A DNA stretch of 64,000 nt, from positions 1 to 64,000 of the forward strand of contig NZ_QPKS01000005.1 of NCBI RefSeq assembly GCF_003344535.1, written 5' to 3'. Made by a program: the position numbers and the translations under genes. The notes below the pieces were generated by a model. The model worked only from the letters and a program-made list of their open reading frames with translations. It had not been told where the DNA came from and searched no databases. This document shows positions 17,020 through 25,794 of the stretch, piece after piece. Position 1 is the first letter of the stretch, and each line of letters starts with the position of its first letter. The DNA comes from Exiguobacterium flavidum. Its GTDB lineage: Bacteria; Bacillota; Bacilli; Exiguobacteriales; Exiguobacteriaceae.

Positions 17020-17856
17020 TCAGCTCCAGTTCATTCGTATTTCCTCGACGACAGCATGTGGATCGTCCCAGTGCAACATGTGGGAAGTCGAGGAGATCGC
17101 CTTGACAGTCCCATTCGTCTTGTCACGGAATATGCTTGATGCATGTTCTTTGAAGTCCTCATCAGTCGAAGGCAAAGTGGCCCTTAACAATAAGAGACTC
17201 GTTACAGGTATTTCATCATAGAAGTCCAGCAACTCGTATTCATACATGGATGAGATTATTGCGCCGGCCGTATGTCCCCGGGCATGCCAATAATATTTTC
17301 CTTCTTTCATCCGTGCCAAGTCTTTTGCGGCGAGGTCGAGGAGGGGAGTTCTCCGCTTGACCTCGCCGTATACAGCACTGGTTAAAAAGTCTTCCCAGCT
17401 TTCCCAGTCATCCTCGAAGTCCTTCTCATAGTAGAGGATTTCTTCCGCTCGCGATTCTCCTCTCAACACCTTGCTTTGATAGCCACCGTCGATAAGCATG
17501 CTCCCTCTGACCTTTTCAGAGGAATGGATGAGATAGTAGAGTGCAACGAAGCTGCCCCATGAATGAGACAAAAAGAAGAACTCATCGATTTCGAGAATTT
17601 TCAGGAGCTCATTCAACCAGTTGCATAACGATGGAAAGTGATACTGCTCCTTATCCTGGAATGCTTGCGTCTTCCCGTGCCCCGGTGCATCAATCGAGAC
17701 GATTCTGAATTCCTCTTTCAATGCATCGGCAACTTCGATGAAACTGAGACCGGTGCTGCCGAGTCCATGGAGACAAAAAATAACCGGTCTGTTGCAGTCA
17801 CCCCATTCATTGACACGTGTCTTCACTCCGTCACACTCAACGAAATATCGCTTCAC
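17020..17856 (-). CDS. Alpha/beta hydrolase
   Basis: 278-residue alpha/beta hydrolase, cytoplasmic. The oxyanion segment FCLHGLGSTG, the nucleophile elbow LSHSWGSFVAL (SxSxG rather than GxSxG) and a late His in HMLHWDDP are visible. The acid is probably in the LLLRATLPSTDEDF region. Substrate unknown. The GTG at 17856 has GGAG 9 bp upstream; TTG at 17865 touches that site. Confidence 0.82.
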   Translation of the reverse strand: MKRYFVECDGVKTRVNEWGDCNRPVIFCLHGLGSTGLSFIEVADALKEEFRIVSIDAPGHGKTQAFQDKEQYHFPSLCNWLNELLKILEIDEFFFLSHSWGSFVALYYLIHSSEKVRGSMLIDGGYQSKVLRGESRAEEILYYEKDFEDDWESWEDFLTSAVYGEVKRRTPLLDLAAKDLARMKEGKYYWHARGHTAGAIISSMYEYELLDFYDEIPVTSLLLLRATLPSTDEDFKEHASSIFRDKTNGTVKAISSTSHMLHWDDPHAVVEEIRMNWS

Positions 17857-17922
17857 TCTATCCAACTCCGATTCATATGAAATGACATTGACCCGACTTG
17901 ATCCGTGCGCAATATCGAACAG

Positions 17923-17960
17923 ACGGCTTCAAGCCCCCTCGATTACAGGGCTGAAGCCGT
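17923..17960 (-). terminator. Hairpin, probable terminator
   Basis: Arms ACGGCTTCAAGCCC and GGGCTGAAGCCGT with one bulged base. There is no good T run on either strand. It lies 3' of the 18.0-kb gene. Confidence 0.5.
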
Positions 17961-17999
17961 CAGGTTCTGTCTTAATTAATCAAGCAGTGAATTTGTGGG

Positions 18000-18461
18000 T
18001 CAGTACACTTTTTTCGTGAAACCTTCCTCTTCGAGATAGTTCGCCGCTTCCTTGTAGGAATTGAACGCTCCGTCAAGCAAATCACCTGCGTAGACGAGCC
18101 ACGTGTCGATATCCTCGTTCAAGAGCGTCAGCTCGAAACCGTTGTCGTTTACCCATTTCTCCTCGATCGTCTCGATTTCAGGCTTCTCTGCGAGTCCTTT
18201 GATCGAATCCTCGATCAGGAGGATCAAGGCAGGTTCCGAGAAGTCGCGGATGTTGACGAATCCTTTCGCATCCGTATCATATCCGCGCAGATGCCCTGCG
18301 TAGACATAGCCGTTTCCGTTCGGGTGCAGATGATAGACGACGATCTTCTTCTCGAACTGGCTGCCGGGGAAATGGAAGTTGACGCGGCCGAGCGAGACGT
18401 CCTTGCGCTCAAGTTCCTTGAAAGTCTCGATGATGTTAAGTTTTTGTTCAAAAGTAAGCAT
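18000..18461 (-). CDS. Conserved-looking hypothetical protein
   Basis: 153 residues, not recognised. Soluble, acidic, mixed alpha/beta, with no motif I can assign. It contains a VVYHLHPNGNGYVYAGHLRGY stretch that reads like paired strands. AAGGAGG lies 6-7 bp before the ATG. Monocistronic, with a palindromic hairpin downstream. Confidence 0.75.
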   Translation of the reverse strand: MLTFEQKLNIIETFKELERKDVSLGRVNFHFPGSQFEKKIVVYHLHPNGNGYVYAGHLRGYDTDAKGFVNIRDFSEPALILLIEDSIKGLAEKPEIETIEEKWVNDNGFELTLLNEDIDTWLVYAGDLLDGAFNSYKEAANYLEEEGFTKKVY

Positions 18462-18628
18462 GGGTCCTCCTTGTGAATACCGTTCTCTCTATCTATATGC
18501 TCTGAAAATGATAAAAAAGTCAATCGTTCACTGGGCGATCGCCTCCTCGAAATGGCAGGAAAATGTGCCATGCTACACGAAAAAGGTATACTATGTAGAG
18601 TATAGGAAAAAGACAGGAGAGGATTTCG

Positions 18629-19528
18629 ATGCTCAAATGGGTCATTGGAGGAGGTCTCATTGTGCTTGCCCTGCTCGTTGGATTAGGGGCAGGGAGTGCG
18701 AATTTCTATCGGGCCCTGATGATGCCGAGCGATTCGGCCCGCATCGCGATCATGCCGAATGTTCGCGCTGTGGCCGACGAACGGATCAATGTGGACGAGC
18801 GTTGGTGGGAAGAACGCGCTGAACAGGTGCCAGGACTCGAAGAGGGATCCTATTTCGCGGCTGAAGATGCCGGGCAGTTCGTCATCCTGGTCGATGATGC
18901 ACCTGCATTGAGCAAGAAGTCAGTATACAGTCTTGCGAGATATTATGCCGAATCAAGACGATACGACGTTCTCCTTTTGCGACAGACATCTGAACCAGAG
19001 GGGTACGGTTGGACGGAACGTGATCGGCTGGAAGAGGCGATTGAATGGGCGATCGCGATGAGAGGCGAAGATAGCCAGCTGATTCTTCACGGCATCGGGA
19101 CCGGAGCAGCTGCGATGAACTTCGCGCTCGGGGAAAAGCAGCCTTCTCAAGTGAAGCTTGCGATTTCCGACTCCTCCTACGCGAGGCTCGATGAATTGTT
19201 CAGCGGCTGGGGGAAACAGATCAGCTATCCCGCAGGACCTTTTCTTGCCGGTGCAAGTGCGATCAACAAGGTGACGCAAGACTTTTTCTATGGGGACGCG
19301 TCCGTCACACGTGAAGTGACGAAGACGATGGTACCGATCCTCTTCATACACGGAACGAAGGATGAGATCATCCCGGTAAAGTCTGTCTATGAACTCTATC
19401 AGGCGAAGCTTGGCATGAAGCAACTCTATCTCGTGCGAGGCGGGGAACACGGCACGGCATTTCTCTCGGACGAGGATAATTATAAGAAGCGGCTTGATTT
19501 GTTCATCGAACCCTTCCTCAGACAATGA
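18629..19528 (+). CDS. Membrane-anchored alpha/beta hydrolase fold protein lacking the nucleophile Ser
   Basis: 299 residues. Residues 4-24 form an N-terminal membrane helix. The rest matches YqkD-type alpha/beta hydrolases: LILHGIGTGAAAMNF at the nucleophile elbow, FIHGTKDEIIP carrying the acid, and GGEHGTAF carrying the His. In relatives the elbow reads GISMG; here Gly157 (codon GGG) occupies the Ser position, so esterase activity is not expected by the usual mechanism. It may bind ligands or be degenerate. GGAGAGG precedes the ATG. Confidence 0.8.
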   Translation: MLKWVIGGGLIVLALLVGLGAGSANFYRALMMPSDSARIAIMPNVRAVADERINVDERWWEERAEQVPGLEEGSYFAAEDAGQFVILVDDAPALSKKSVYSLARYYAESRRYDVLLLRQTSEPEGYGWTERDRLEEAIEWAIAMRGEDSQLILHGIGTGAAAMNFALGEKQPSQVKLAISDSSYARLDELFSGWGKQISYPAGPFLAGASAINKVTQDFFYGDASVTREVTKTMVPILFIHGTKDEIIPVKSVYELYQAKLGMKQLYLVRGGEHGTAFLSDEDNYKKRLDLFIEPFLRQ

Positions 19529-19560
19529 ACGCTTTGACGGAATCGTCTAAGCGTTCATTG
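19521..19560. terminator. Hairpin overlapping two convergent stop codons
   Basis: Perfect 13-bp stem ACAATGAACGCTT/AAGCGTTCATTGT. The left arm contains the stop of the 18.6-kb gene, and the small minus-strand gene stops within the hairpin. T runs are weak. Confidence 0.55.
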
Positions 19561-19716
19561 TCTTTCCTGTTCTGTTCGTTCATCTGTTTCCTCGACTGCA
19601 GACGCTTCGACAGGTTGATCGGCCTCGATCTTGTCATCCTCGATATGGAGGGAGGACGCGAACCCGAAACTCGTTACGATCGTCAAAAGAAGAGAAGATG
19701 TCAATGGTTTGATCAT
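19546..19716 (-). CDS. Small exported peptide, 56 residues
   Basis: Starts MIKPLTSSLLLTIVTSFGFA, a short signal-peptide-like segment, followed by a strongly acidic tail (HIEDDKIEADQPVEAS...). AAAGGGTGA lies 7-8 bp before the ATG. Codon use matches its neighbours. No family recognised. It converges on the anchored hydrolase gene, and both end within the same hairpin. Confidence 0.6.
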
Positions 19717-19904
19717 GATGTATCACCCTTTCACTGTCCCTCATTAAGGGATTCCCATCATTGTATACGAATGAAACGAAAAAAGGTTCCGATTAAACGG
19801 AATTTTCCGAAAATTTCAATATACGCGAATGCGGCAATCGTCTGAAAAGGGTGACCGACCGTGATGGTAACCGTTATACTTAGAACATACAAGGGGGTAG
19901 AAGA

Positions 19905-20501
19905 TTGAAACTTACGAAAAACAATCAACGTGTCTTCGAGACATTGTTGCCACGGCTCAACTTGAACGTCAAGGAACCGGAACGGTCCGAGATCGAGAGT
20001 CAGCTTCAAGAGGAGATATACGAGGCGCAACGAAAACAACGGCCGTTCGACGAGCTTCACGGTGTGACGGCAGAGGAGCGTCTCGATCAATTGATTGCCG
20101 GAGTGCCGGAAAAACGGCAAGCCGCAGAAAAGAAAAGATGGGTGCGCAACTATGTCTCGGCGCAGCTGATGTTCCTCTTCGTCGAAGGAGTAGATGGTCT
20201 GTTTCAGTTCGCGTTGCTCGATTACCTGGCATTCTCACTGATCGCACTCTTTTTGATCGATGCGATGTCGACGCTGATCACGGCGCCAAGCATGCGTACC
20301 GTCAAAAAGTCGGTCTGGGTCCAGTTCGCCGTCACCTTCATTCTGTTCTCGACATACAAGGCGCTGCTCGTGACGCTCGCGCCAAACAGATTGACCGTGC
20401 TGATCGAGCTCGGAGGACCTGCGGCATACGTCGTCTCCGTCATCGGTATCGTATCGCTCTATATCTACTGGACGAAAAACCCGTTGCGTAAAACTCGTTA
20501 A
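19905..20501 (+). CDS. Multi-pass membrane protein
   Basis: 198 residues. The N-terminal 75 residues are charged and helical (KEPERSEIESQLQEEIYEAQRKQ), resembling the cytoplasmic head of DUF1129/DUF1700-type membrane proteins. Then come about four membrane helices between residues 82 and 192. TTG start with AAGGGGG 7 bp upstream. First of three closely spaced genes. Function unknown. Confidence 0.75.
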   Translation: MKLTKNNQRVFETLLPRLNLNVKEPERSEIESQLQEEIYEAQRKQRPFDELHGVTAEERLDQLIAGVPEKRQAAEKKRWVRNYVSAQLMFLFVEGVDGLFQFALLDYLAFSLIALFLIDAMSTLITAPSMRTVKKSVWVQFAVTFILFSTYKALLVTLAPNRLTVLIELGGPAAYVVSVIGIVSLYIYWTKNPLRKTR

Positions 20502-20522
20502 TCTGGAAATGGGGATGATCGC

Positions 20523-21719
20523 GTGTTCGGAGAGGACTGGAAGCTGAAGCTTGAGGAAAAATTGAGAAGAACTGGGTTCATCATGCAGATTGAACGTCTG
20601 TCGATGCAGAACACGCTCCGGATCGAGGCGACGAATCCAGCGTTCCTCTTCTTCCCGATCACGCTCAAGCTTTATGAGCGGTTGGGATGGAAGATGGTCG
20701 CGATCGAAAGCACGATCGAGCACGATGACGACGATCTTGACGAGGAACAGGTCAAGACATTGTTCGACTATCTGCTTGGTTCAGTCGAACAAGAGATGCG
20801 GGAAGATCTGCTCGGCTATTACTTCAACACGGGATGTTACTTGACTGAACAGGGTAGCCGTTCCGAGCGGCTGGTCGATGCGATCGAGTCGACGTGGCTC
20901 GATGGACTCGAGCTTCATGTCGATACGTTCGAGGAGTATCCCGTTCTCTCCGTCGCCCCGCCTTGGGCGGATCAAGCCTATGCTTTTGCGAGGGAGGAGG
21001 ACGGATGGGCGGTCCTTGTCGGCCGGACCGGGCGTCCTGCCTCCGACTATCGCGCTGACGGTACAGAAATCAGACCGCATCGTCTGCCCGAGGGAGAATT
21101 GTTCACGAAGGTCGAAGTTCTCACTTTGCCACTGGACGAATGGACGACGGTGAAACAGATACTGAAGCGGGAACGGAGGGAAATCGAACGATTCCGGTTT
21201 GAGGCTCTCTCCGTCGCCCGTCGCTACGATCCCTCGTTCGGATTCGCCTGGCGCGAGACATGGACCTACTATCACGGTGTGCCGGTCGATCCATATGTCC
21301 AGCGTCTGTGGCTCGAAGATGGAAAGAAACGGTACCGGATCATGCAACGTGCGGATGCGCGGATACTCGCGCTCGGTGAGACGCATGAGGAGGCGATCGA
21401 GGAGCTCGATGCGGCCCTTGCCGCCTTGCCGCAACCACGGAACGCTGTCAGTCCGATCGGTCAGTTCATCCTCGGCACTTGGCAGCAAATCGAACGGGAC
21501 GAGGCGACCTATATCGAAGGCGTCGAATGCGTTGGAATAACGATCCGTCAGGCGAACGAACGCATTCAGCATGCCCTGTCGCGCCGTGATGCAGTCTCGT
21601 GGGTCAAGCGGAGTGAGAATGGTGAGGATATCTGCGAATTCGCAGGACTTGAAATCCGGTTTCCGCACCGGCCACCAGGGAGAATCCATATCACACGATT
21701 GAAAGGAACTGGGCGATGA
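20523..21719 (+). CDS. Hypothetical protein, 398 residues
   Basis: Not recognised. Soluble, acidic, Trp/Tyr-rich, no signal peptide. A central segment (APPWADQAYAFAREEDGWAVLVGRTGRP) reads like beta-strands; the C-terminal third is helical. GTG start after GGGGATGATC. Its last codon overlaps the next gene's ATG (ATGA), so the two are translationally coupled. Confidence 0.72.
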   Translation: MFGEDWKLKLEEKLRRTGFIMQIERLSMQNTLRIEATNPAFLFFPITLKLYERLGWKMVAIESTIEHDDDDLDEEQVKTLFDYLLGSVEQEMREDLLGYYFNTGCYLTEQGSRSERLVDAIESTWLDGLELHVDTFEEYPVLSVAPPWADQAYAFAREEDGWAVLVGRTGRPASDYRADGTEIRPHRLPEGELFTKVEVLTLPLDEWTTVKQILKRERREIERFRFEALSVARRYDPSFGFAWRETWTYYHGVPVDPYVQRLWLEDGKKRYRIMQRADARILALGETHEEAIEELDAALAALPQPRNAVSPIGQFILGTWQQIERDEATYIEGVECVGITIRQANERIQHALSRRDAVSWVKRSENGEDICEFAGLEIRFPHRPPGRIHITRLKGTGR

Positions 21720-21946
21720 AATTGACTTATACGTTCGAAAGCGATGAACGCGAACTCGCAGAAGTCGTATTGAACATCTTGCGGCAATTCGATTACGAGA
21801 CGTCGAGAATTCTTGAGCGGAATGGGAGTCACCGTTTCAAGGCGACGATCTATGGAACGACCCGTGAACGAAACGAACCGAGAATACGGAACTTGATCGA
21901 GCATTTCGGCATCACTTGCAATGAAGTGAAGGAAACGATTGAATGA
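21716..21946 (+). CDS. Small hypothetical protein coupled to upstream gene
   Basis: 76 residues, a small alpha/beta domain with the pattern strand-helix-strand-helix (LTYTFESDERELAEVVLNIL ... RFKATIYGT ... RIRNLIEHFGI). It overlaps the upstream stop by ATGA, and a terminator follows immediately. Not recognised. Confidence 0.7.
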   Translation: MKLTYTFESDERELAEVVLNILRQFDYETSRILERNGSHRFKATIYGTTRERNEPRIRNLIEHFGITCNEVKETIE

Positions 21947-21975
21947 AGACTGCCAAATCGGCAGTCTTTTTTGAT
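21946..21975 (+). terminator. Terminator
   Basis: Stem AAGACTGCC/GGCAGTCTT followed by TTTT. Confidence 0.85.
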
Positions 21976-22053
21976 GGGCGCAAAAGAGTGTAGGATTCAG
22001 CCGAAAGAGGAAAAGGATTGGAACAGCCGTTTTCTTGATCGAGGAGGTCATCA

Positions 22054-22950
22054 ATGATGAAGACAAGCGTCGTCACCGGGGCGAACTCCGGTATGGGGAT
22101 CGTCACCGTCCAAAAACTGCTCGAACGCGGAGACCGTGTCATCGCGACCGTGCGCTCAGAGAAGAAGGCGAACTTACTCGTTCAGCTCATGCGTGAACAT
22201 GCCGTCAGCGACGCAAGGCTCGAAGTCGAAGTCGTCGAATTGAACCAATTGTCATCTGTCCGGCGCTTAGCGAAGAGGTTGACGGGCCGCCTGGACAGGA
22301 TCGACTGTCTCATCTTGAACGCAGGCATCATGGTACCACCATATCACTTGACGCAGGACGGTTTCGAATCACAGTTCCAAGTCAACTACCTCAGTCACTT
22401 TTTGATCGTCGAGAGCTTGTTGCCTCTTCTTGAGAAGGGGGACGACCCGCGGGTCATCTCTATTTCATCGCTTGCAGGAGAGCGGGGGACGGTTCGGACC
22501 GATATCGAGCTTCAGGCGGTCGCGACCGTTCAAAAGGAACATTACAGCCCGATGCGCTCCTATCGTGAATCGAAGTTGCTCCAATCGGTCCACATGCGAG
22601 AACTTGCAGCCGTATACGGCGAAAAAATCACCTTCACTAGCGTTCATCCGGGAATCGTCAACACCGACTTGTTCTACAGGGGGAAAGGGAAAGTGCTGAA
22701 GCCTCTGCTCAAACCTGTCGCGAAGCTTGGATACTGGAGCAAGAAGCTGTCGACTCCAGAAGAGGGGGCAAGGACGGCGCTATACCTCGCGACGACGAGT
22801 GATCCTATCCAGAATGGCGGATATTATGCTGATGAGGCGCTTCGGACCCCGAATCCGATCGTCGAGGATGCCGCCTTCCGCAAAAGGGCCAGAGAATTGT
22901 CACTGATGTGGTGCGGCTTGCACCGTATTGAACGGGAACCTTCTTTGTGA
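22054..22950 (+). CDS. Short-chain dehydrogenase/reductase
   Basis: 298-residue classical SDR resembling retinol-dehydrogenase/WWOX-type members. Cofactor motif TGANSGMG at residues 8-15, ILNAGIM, ISISSLAG with the catalytic Ser, YRESK with Tyr and Lys, then HPGIVNTDLF. An Arg after the second strand (ATVRSEKKA) suggests NADPH. Substrate unknown. GAGGAGG precedes the tandem ATGs. Monocistronic. Confidence 0.88.
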   Translation: MMKTSVVTGANSGMGIVTVQKLLERGDRVIATVRSEKKANLLVQLMREHAVSDARLEVEVVELNQLSSVRRLAKRLTGRLDRIDCLILNAGIMVPPYHLTQDGFESQFQVNYLSHFLIVESLLPLLEKGDDPRVISISSLAGERGTVRTDIELQAVATVQKEHYSPMRSYRESKLLQSVHMRELAAVYGEKITFTSVHPGIVNTDLFYRGKGKVLKPLLKPVAKLGYWSKKLSTPEEGARTALYLATTSDPIQNGGYYADEALRTPNPIVEDAAFRKRARELSLMWCGLHRIEREPSL

Positions 22951-22964
22951 GGGTTCTTTTTTTG
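22936..22964 (+). terminator. Terminator overlapping the SDR stop
   Basis: GAACC/GGTTC stem with a seven-T run. The left arm lies within the last codons of the SDR gene. Confidence 0.75.
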
Positions 22965-23041
22965 CATAAAATGGAAATGAGAGGAAAATTTGATACACTT
23001 TCAAAATGTAGAAAACGCTATCATGAAAGCAAGGTGGAAGA

Positions 23042-24043
23042 ATGGGAAGACCAATCCTCGAGGTACGGAACCTAGTCAAGAACTATCAAATCCTTGAGCG
23101 GGAGCCTGGTTTGAAAGGGGCAGTCAAGGCGTTGTTCAAGCGGACTTACCGTCAAAAGGAAGCGGTTAGAGGAATCAATCTCGACATACAGGCAGGAGAG
23201 CGCGTCGGTTATATCGGATTCAACGGCGCTGGGAAGTCGACGACGATCAAGATGCTCGCAGGCGTGCTCAAGCCGGACGGCGGATCCGTGACGGTCGACG
23301 GAAGAGACCCGCATCGCGAGCGGATAGAGAATGCGAAGCGGATCGGAGCCGTGTTCGGACAGCGGACACAGTTGTTCTGGGATATTCCGGTCCAAGAGTC
23401 CTTCTCGCTCCTGAAGGAGATCTATCAGATCGAGGACGCAGAATATGCGGAGACGCTGCAGCTCTTCACACGAGAACTCGAGCTGCAGCCGCTCCTCGAC
23501 ATCCCCGTACGCCAACTGTCGCTCGGACAGAAGATGCGCTGCGAGCTTGCAGCCAGCTTCCTGCACCGGCCACGGATCGTCTATCTCGACGAACCGACGA
23601 TCGGGCTCGACATCGACATCAAGGAGACGATCCGCGCTTTCATCCGAGAGATCAGCGAGGAATGGGGGACGACGGTCATCTTGACGACCCATGATTTGCA
23701 GGACATCGAGAGTGTCTGCGATCGAGTCATCGTCCTCGATGACGGACGGATCATCTACGATGACCAGATTCGGACGCTCAAGGAGACGTTCAGCAACGAA
23801 CGGACGCTCGAGGTGACGCTCGAGCCGCACCGATTGTTCGTCCTGCCCGAGACGCTCAAGAATCGTGTCCAGCTGCTCGAATCCGGTGCGGACGACATGA
23901 CGATCCTTGCCTTCGACCAACGCCAGATCACGAGCGGACAGCTGATCCGGGAAATCGTATCGCACAACACGATCCAAGACGTCTCGGTCGTCGTCCCGAA
24001 GATGGAGAGTCTGATCAGGAAGATCTACCGGAAGGGGGCTTGA
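23042..24043 (+). CDS. ABC transporter ATP-binding protein (ABC-2 type exporter)
   Basis: 333-residue ATPase. Walker A GFNGAGKST at residues 59-67, signature LSLGQKM, Walker B IVYLDEPTIGLD and H-loop TTHD are all intact. The C-terminal 80 residues form an accessory domain, as in the uncharacterised ATPases that pair with two ABC-2 permeases. It energises the export complex formed with the next two genes at the membrane. Substrate unknown. Confidence 0.92.
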   Translation: MGRPILEVRNLVKNYQILEREPGLKGAVKALFKRTYRQKEAVRGINLDIQAGERVGYIGFNGAGKSTTIKMLAGVLKPDGGSVTVDGRDPHRERIENAKRIGAVFGQRTQLFWDIPVQESFSLLKEIYQIEDAEYAETLQLFTRELELQPLLDIPVRQLSLGQKMRCELAASFLHRPRIVYLDEPTIGLDIDIKETIRAFIREISEEWGTTVILTTHDLQDIESVCDRVIVLDDGRIIYDDQIRTLKETFSNERTLEVTLEPHRLFVLPETLKNRVQLLESGADDMTILAFDQRQITSGQLIREIVSHNTIQDVSVVVPKMESLIRKIYRKGA

Positions 24044-24046
24044 CGG

Positions 24047-24835
24047 ATGAGGAAATACATTGCGTTAGCCTCCTCCCAGATGAAGCTTGAGATGGCATAT
24101 GCCGCGTGGTACTGGGCGAGCATGTTCTCAGTGACGATGCGTTTGTTTATCCTCTACTTTTTCTGGAGTGCCGTATACGAGAACAAGGCCGAGGTATCCG
24201 GGATCGGTCTCTCGACGATGTTGACCTACGTCGTCCTCGCGACGATGATCGATCAATTCCGCGGAGGGGCAGGAAGGGAACTCGCTCAGCTCATCAAGCA
24301 GGGAGGCGTCGCAATCGAATTGCTCCGCCCGTACCATCTGCTCGATAAACTCTTCGCCCAGGACATCGGCACGAAGACGTCGGTCTTTTTTCGGGCGACG
24401 ATGCCGCTCGTCATCATGTCCTATTTCGTTTTCGAGCTCGACGGACCGGTCTCGCGGTCTGCCGGGGTGGCATTCATCATCAGTCTGATCTTCGCGGTCC
24501 TGCTCGCTACGGCGATCGACCTGCTGATCGGCACGCTCGCGTTCTGGACGGTCAATATCTGGGGACTTGCTGTCCTGCAGGAAGCGCTGATCACGATCCT
24601 GTCCGGTGCGATCGTTCCGATCGTCCTGTTCCCCGAATGGTTCCAGGAGGCAAGCCGATACATGCCGTTCGCCTCGCTCGTCTATGTTCCGGTCGGCATT
24701 TATACCGGCCAGATCGGCGGCAACGGCATCATGTCATCCATAATGATCCAGTCCGGATGGGTGGTCCTGTTCTTCCTCGCAACAAGATGGATCTACTCGA
24801 TTGCCGTTAGGAAAGTGACGGTGTTCGGAGGATGA
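24047..24835 (+). CDS. ABC-2 type permease subunit 1
   Basis: 262 residues, about six membrane helices, no catalytic motif. It belongs with the uncharacterised permeases found beside this ATPase type. It starts 3 bp after the ATPase stop, and its own stop overlaps the next start (ATGA), so the three are one operon. Confidence 0.88.
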   Translation: MRKYIALASSQMKLEMAYAAWYWASMFSVTMRLFILYFFWSAVYENKAEVSGIGLSTMLTYVVLATMIDQFRGGAGRELAQLIKQGGVAIELLRPYHLLDKLFAQDIGTKTSVFFRATMPLVIMSYFVFELDGPVSRSAGVAFIISLIFAVLLATAIDLLIGTLAFWTVNIWGLAVLQEALITILSGAIVPIVLFPEWFQEASRYMPFASLVYVPVGIYTGQIGGNGIMSSIMIQSGWVVLFFLATRWIYSIAVRKVTVFGG

Positions 24836-25620
24836 GGAGATATGCGAGATTATACCTGCTCTATATCAAAAGCCATTTCAAGGTGATGATGGAATATCGG
24901 CTCGACTTTTTGCTCGGTATCCTGTCCGTGTTCTTCCAGCAGTTCGCTGCACTGTTCTTCCTGACGGTCGTCTTCTCACATATCGAGACGCTCAAAGGAT
25001 GGGACTACTATGAGATCCTGTTCATCTACGGTATCGCCTTTTTAGGAAGGGCGATCCACCACATCTTTTTCGATAACCTGTGGACGCTCGGCTGGCGATA
25101 TATCCGGACGGGCAACCTTGACCGGGTACTGCTGCGTCCGGTGAACCCGCTCTTCCAGATCGTCGCCGAGCGACTCCAGCAGGACGGTTTCGGACAGCTC
25201 CTGATCGGTGGCGCCGTCCTCTATACGGCGTCGCTCAAGCTTGCGATCGACTGGGGAGTAACTGAGGTCATCTGGCTGGTCGTCTTCGTACTTTCAAGCG
25301 GGGCGCTGTACATCGCAATCAATCTGTTTTTCGCGACGCTCTCGTTCTGGATGACGGACAGTCTGCCGATCGTCTCTGCAGTGTTCAGTCTGAGCGACTT
25401 CGCGAGGTATCCGATGGCGATCTATTCGAAGGTCATCACGTTCATCCTGACGTTCATCATTCCATACGGCTTCACCGCGTTCTATCCCGCGACGTTCTTC
25501 TTCGAAGGCAAGCAATCCGCATTTGCCCTTGCGACGCCTTTGGTAGCAGGCGTCAGCCTCGTCATCGCTTACCGTTTTTGGACGTTCGGTCTGCAACGTT
25601 TCGCGAGCACCGGTACTTGA
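24832..25620 (+). CDS. ABC-2 type permease subunit 2
   Basis: 262 residues, about six membrane helices. Similar in size to, but clearly diverged from, the preceding permease, consistent with a heterodimeric membrane core. Last gene of the three-gene transport operon. Confidence 0.88.
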   Translation: MRRYARLYLLYIKSHFKVMMEYRLDFLLGILSVFFQQFAALFFLTVVFSHIETLKGWDYYEILFIYGIAFLGRAIHHIFFDNLWTLGWRYIRTGNLDRVLLRPVNPLFQIVAERLQQDGFGQLLIGGAVLYTASLKLAIDWGVTEVIWLVVFVLSSGALYIAINLFFATLSFWMTDSLPIVSAVFSLSDFARYPMAIYSKVITFILTFIIPYGFTAFYPATFFFEGKQSAFALATPLVAGVSLVIAYRFWTFGLQRFASTGT

Positions 25621-25638
25621 ACATCTGGAATTTCATCC

Positions 25639-25702
25639 GAATCGCATGGCCGCAACCGCTCTGATTTCATCTGTCAGGGGCAGCGGGAGTGCGATTCTTT
25701 TG
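25639..25702 (+). terminator. Terminator of the ABC-2 operon
   Basis: Outer stem GAATCGCA/TGCGATTC with inner CCGCAACCGCT pairing and a short T run (CTTTTG). Confidence 0.65.
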
Positions 25703-25736
25703 TGTGAACGAATCATTTCCCTGTGAATTGGAAAAA

Positions 25737-25765
25737 TTGCTAATTTAGTAAACAATGGGTATAAT
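25737..25765 (+). promoter_or_regulatory. Sigma-A promoter of the orphan permease pair
   Basis: TTGCTA (25737-25742), a 17-bp spacer and a perfect TATAAT (25760-25765), 30 bp before the start codon. Confidence 0.8.
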
Positions 25766-25794
25766 AAATGGAAAATTCAGAAAGAGGTGGATTC

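Noticed and set aside
19525-19845. 106-codon plus-strand frame
   Set aside because: Cys/Arg/His-rich and opposite to the better-supported small exported peptide; no ribosome binding site.
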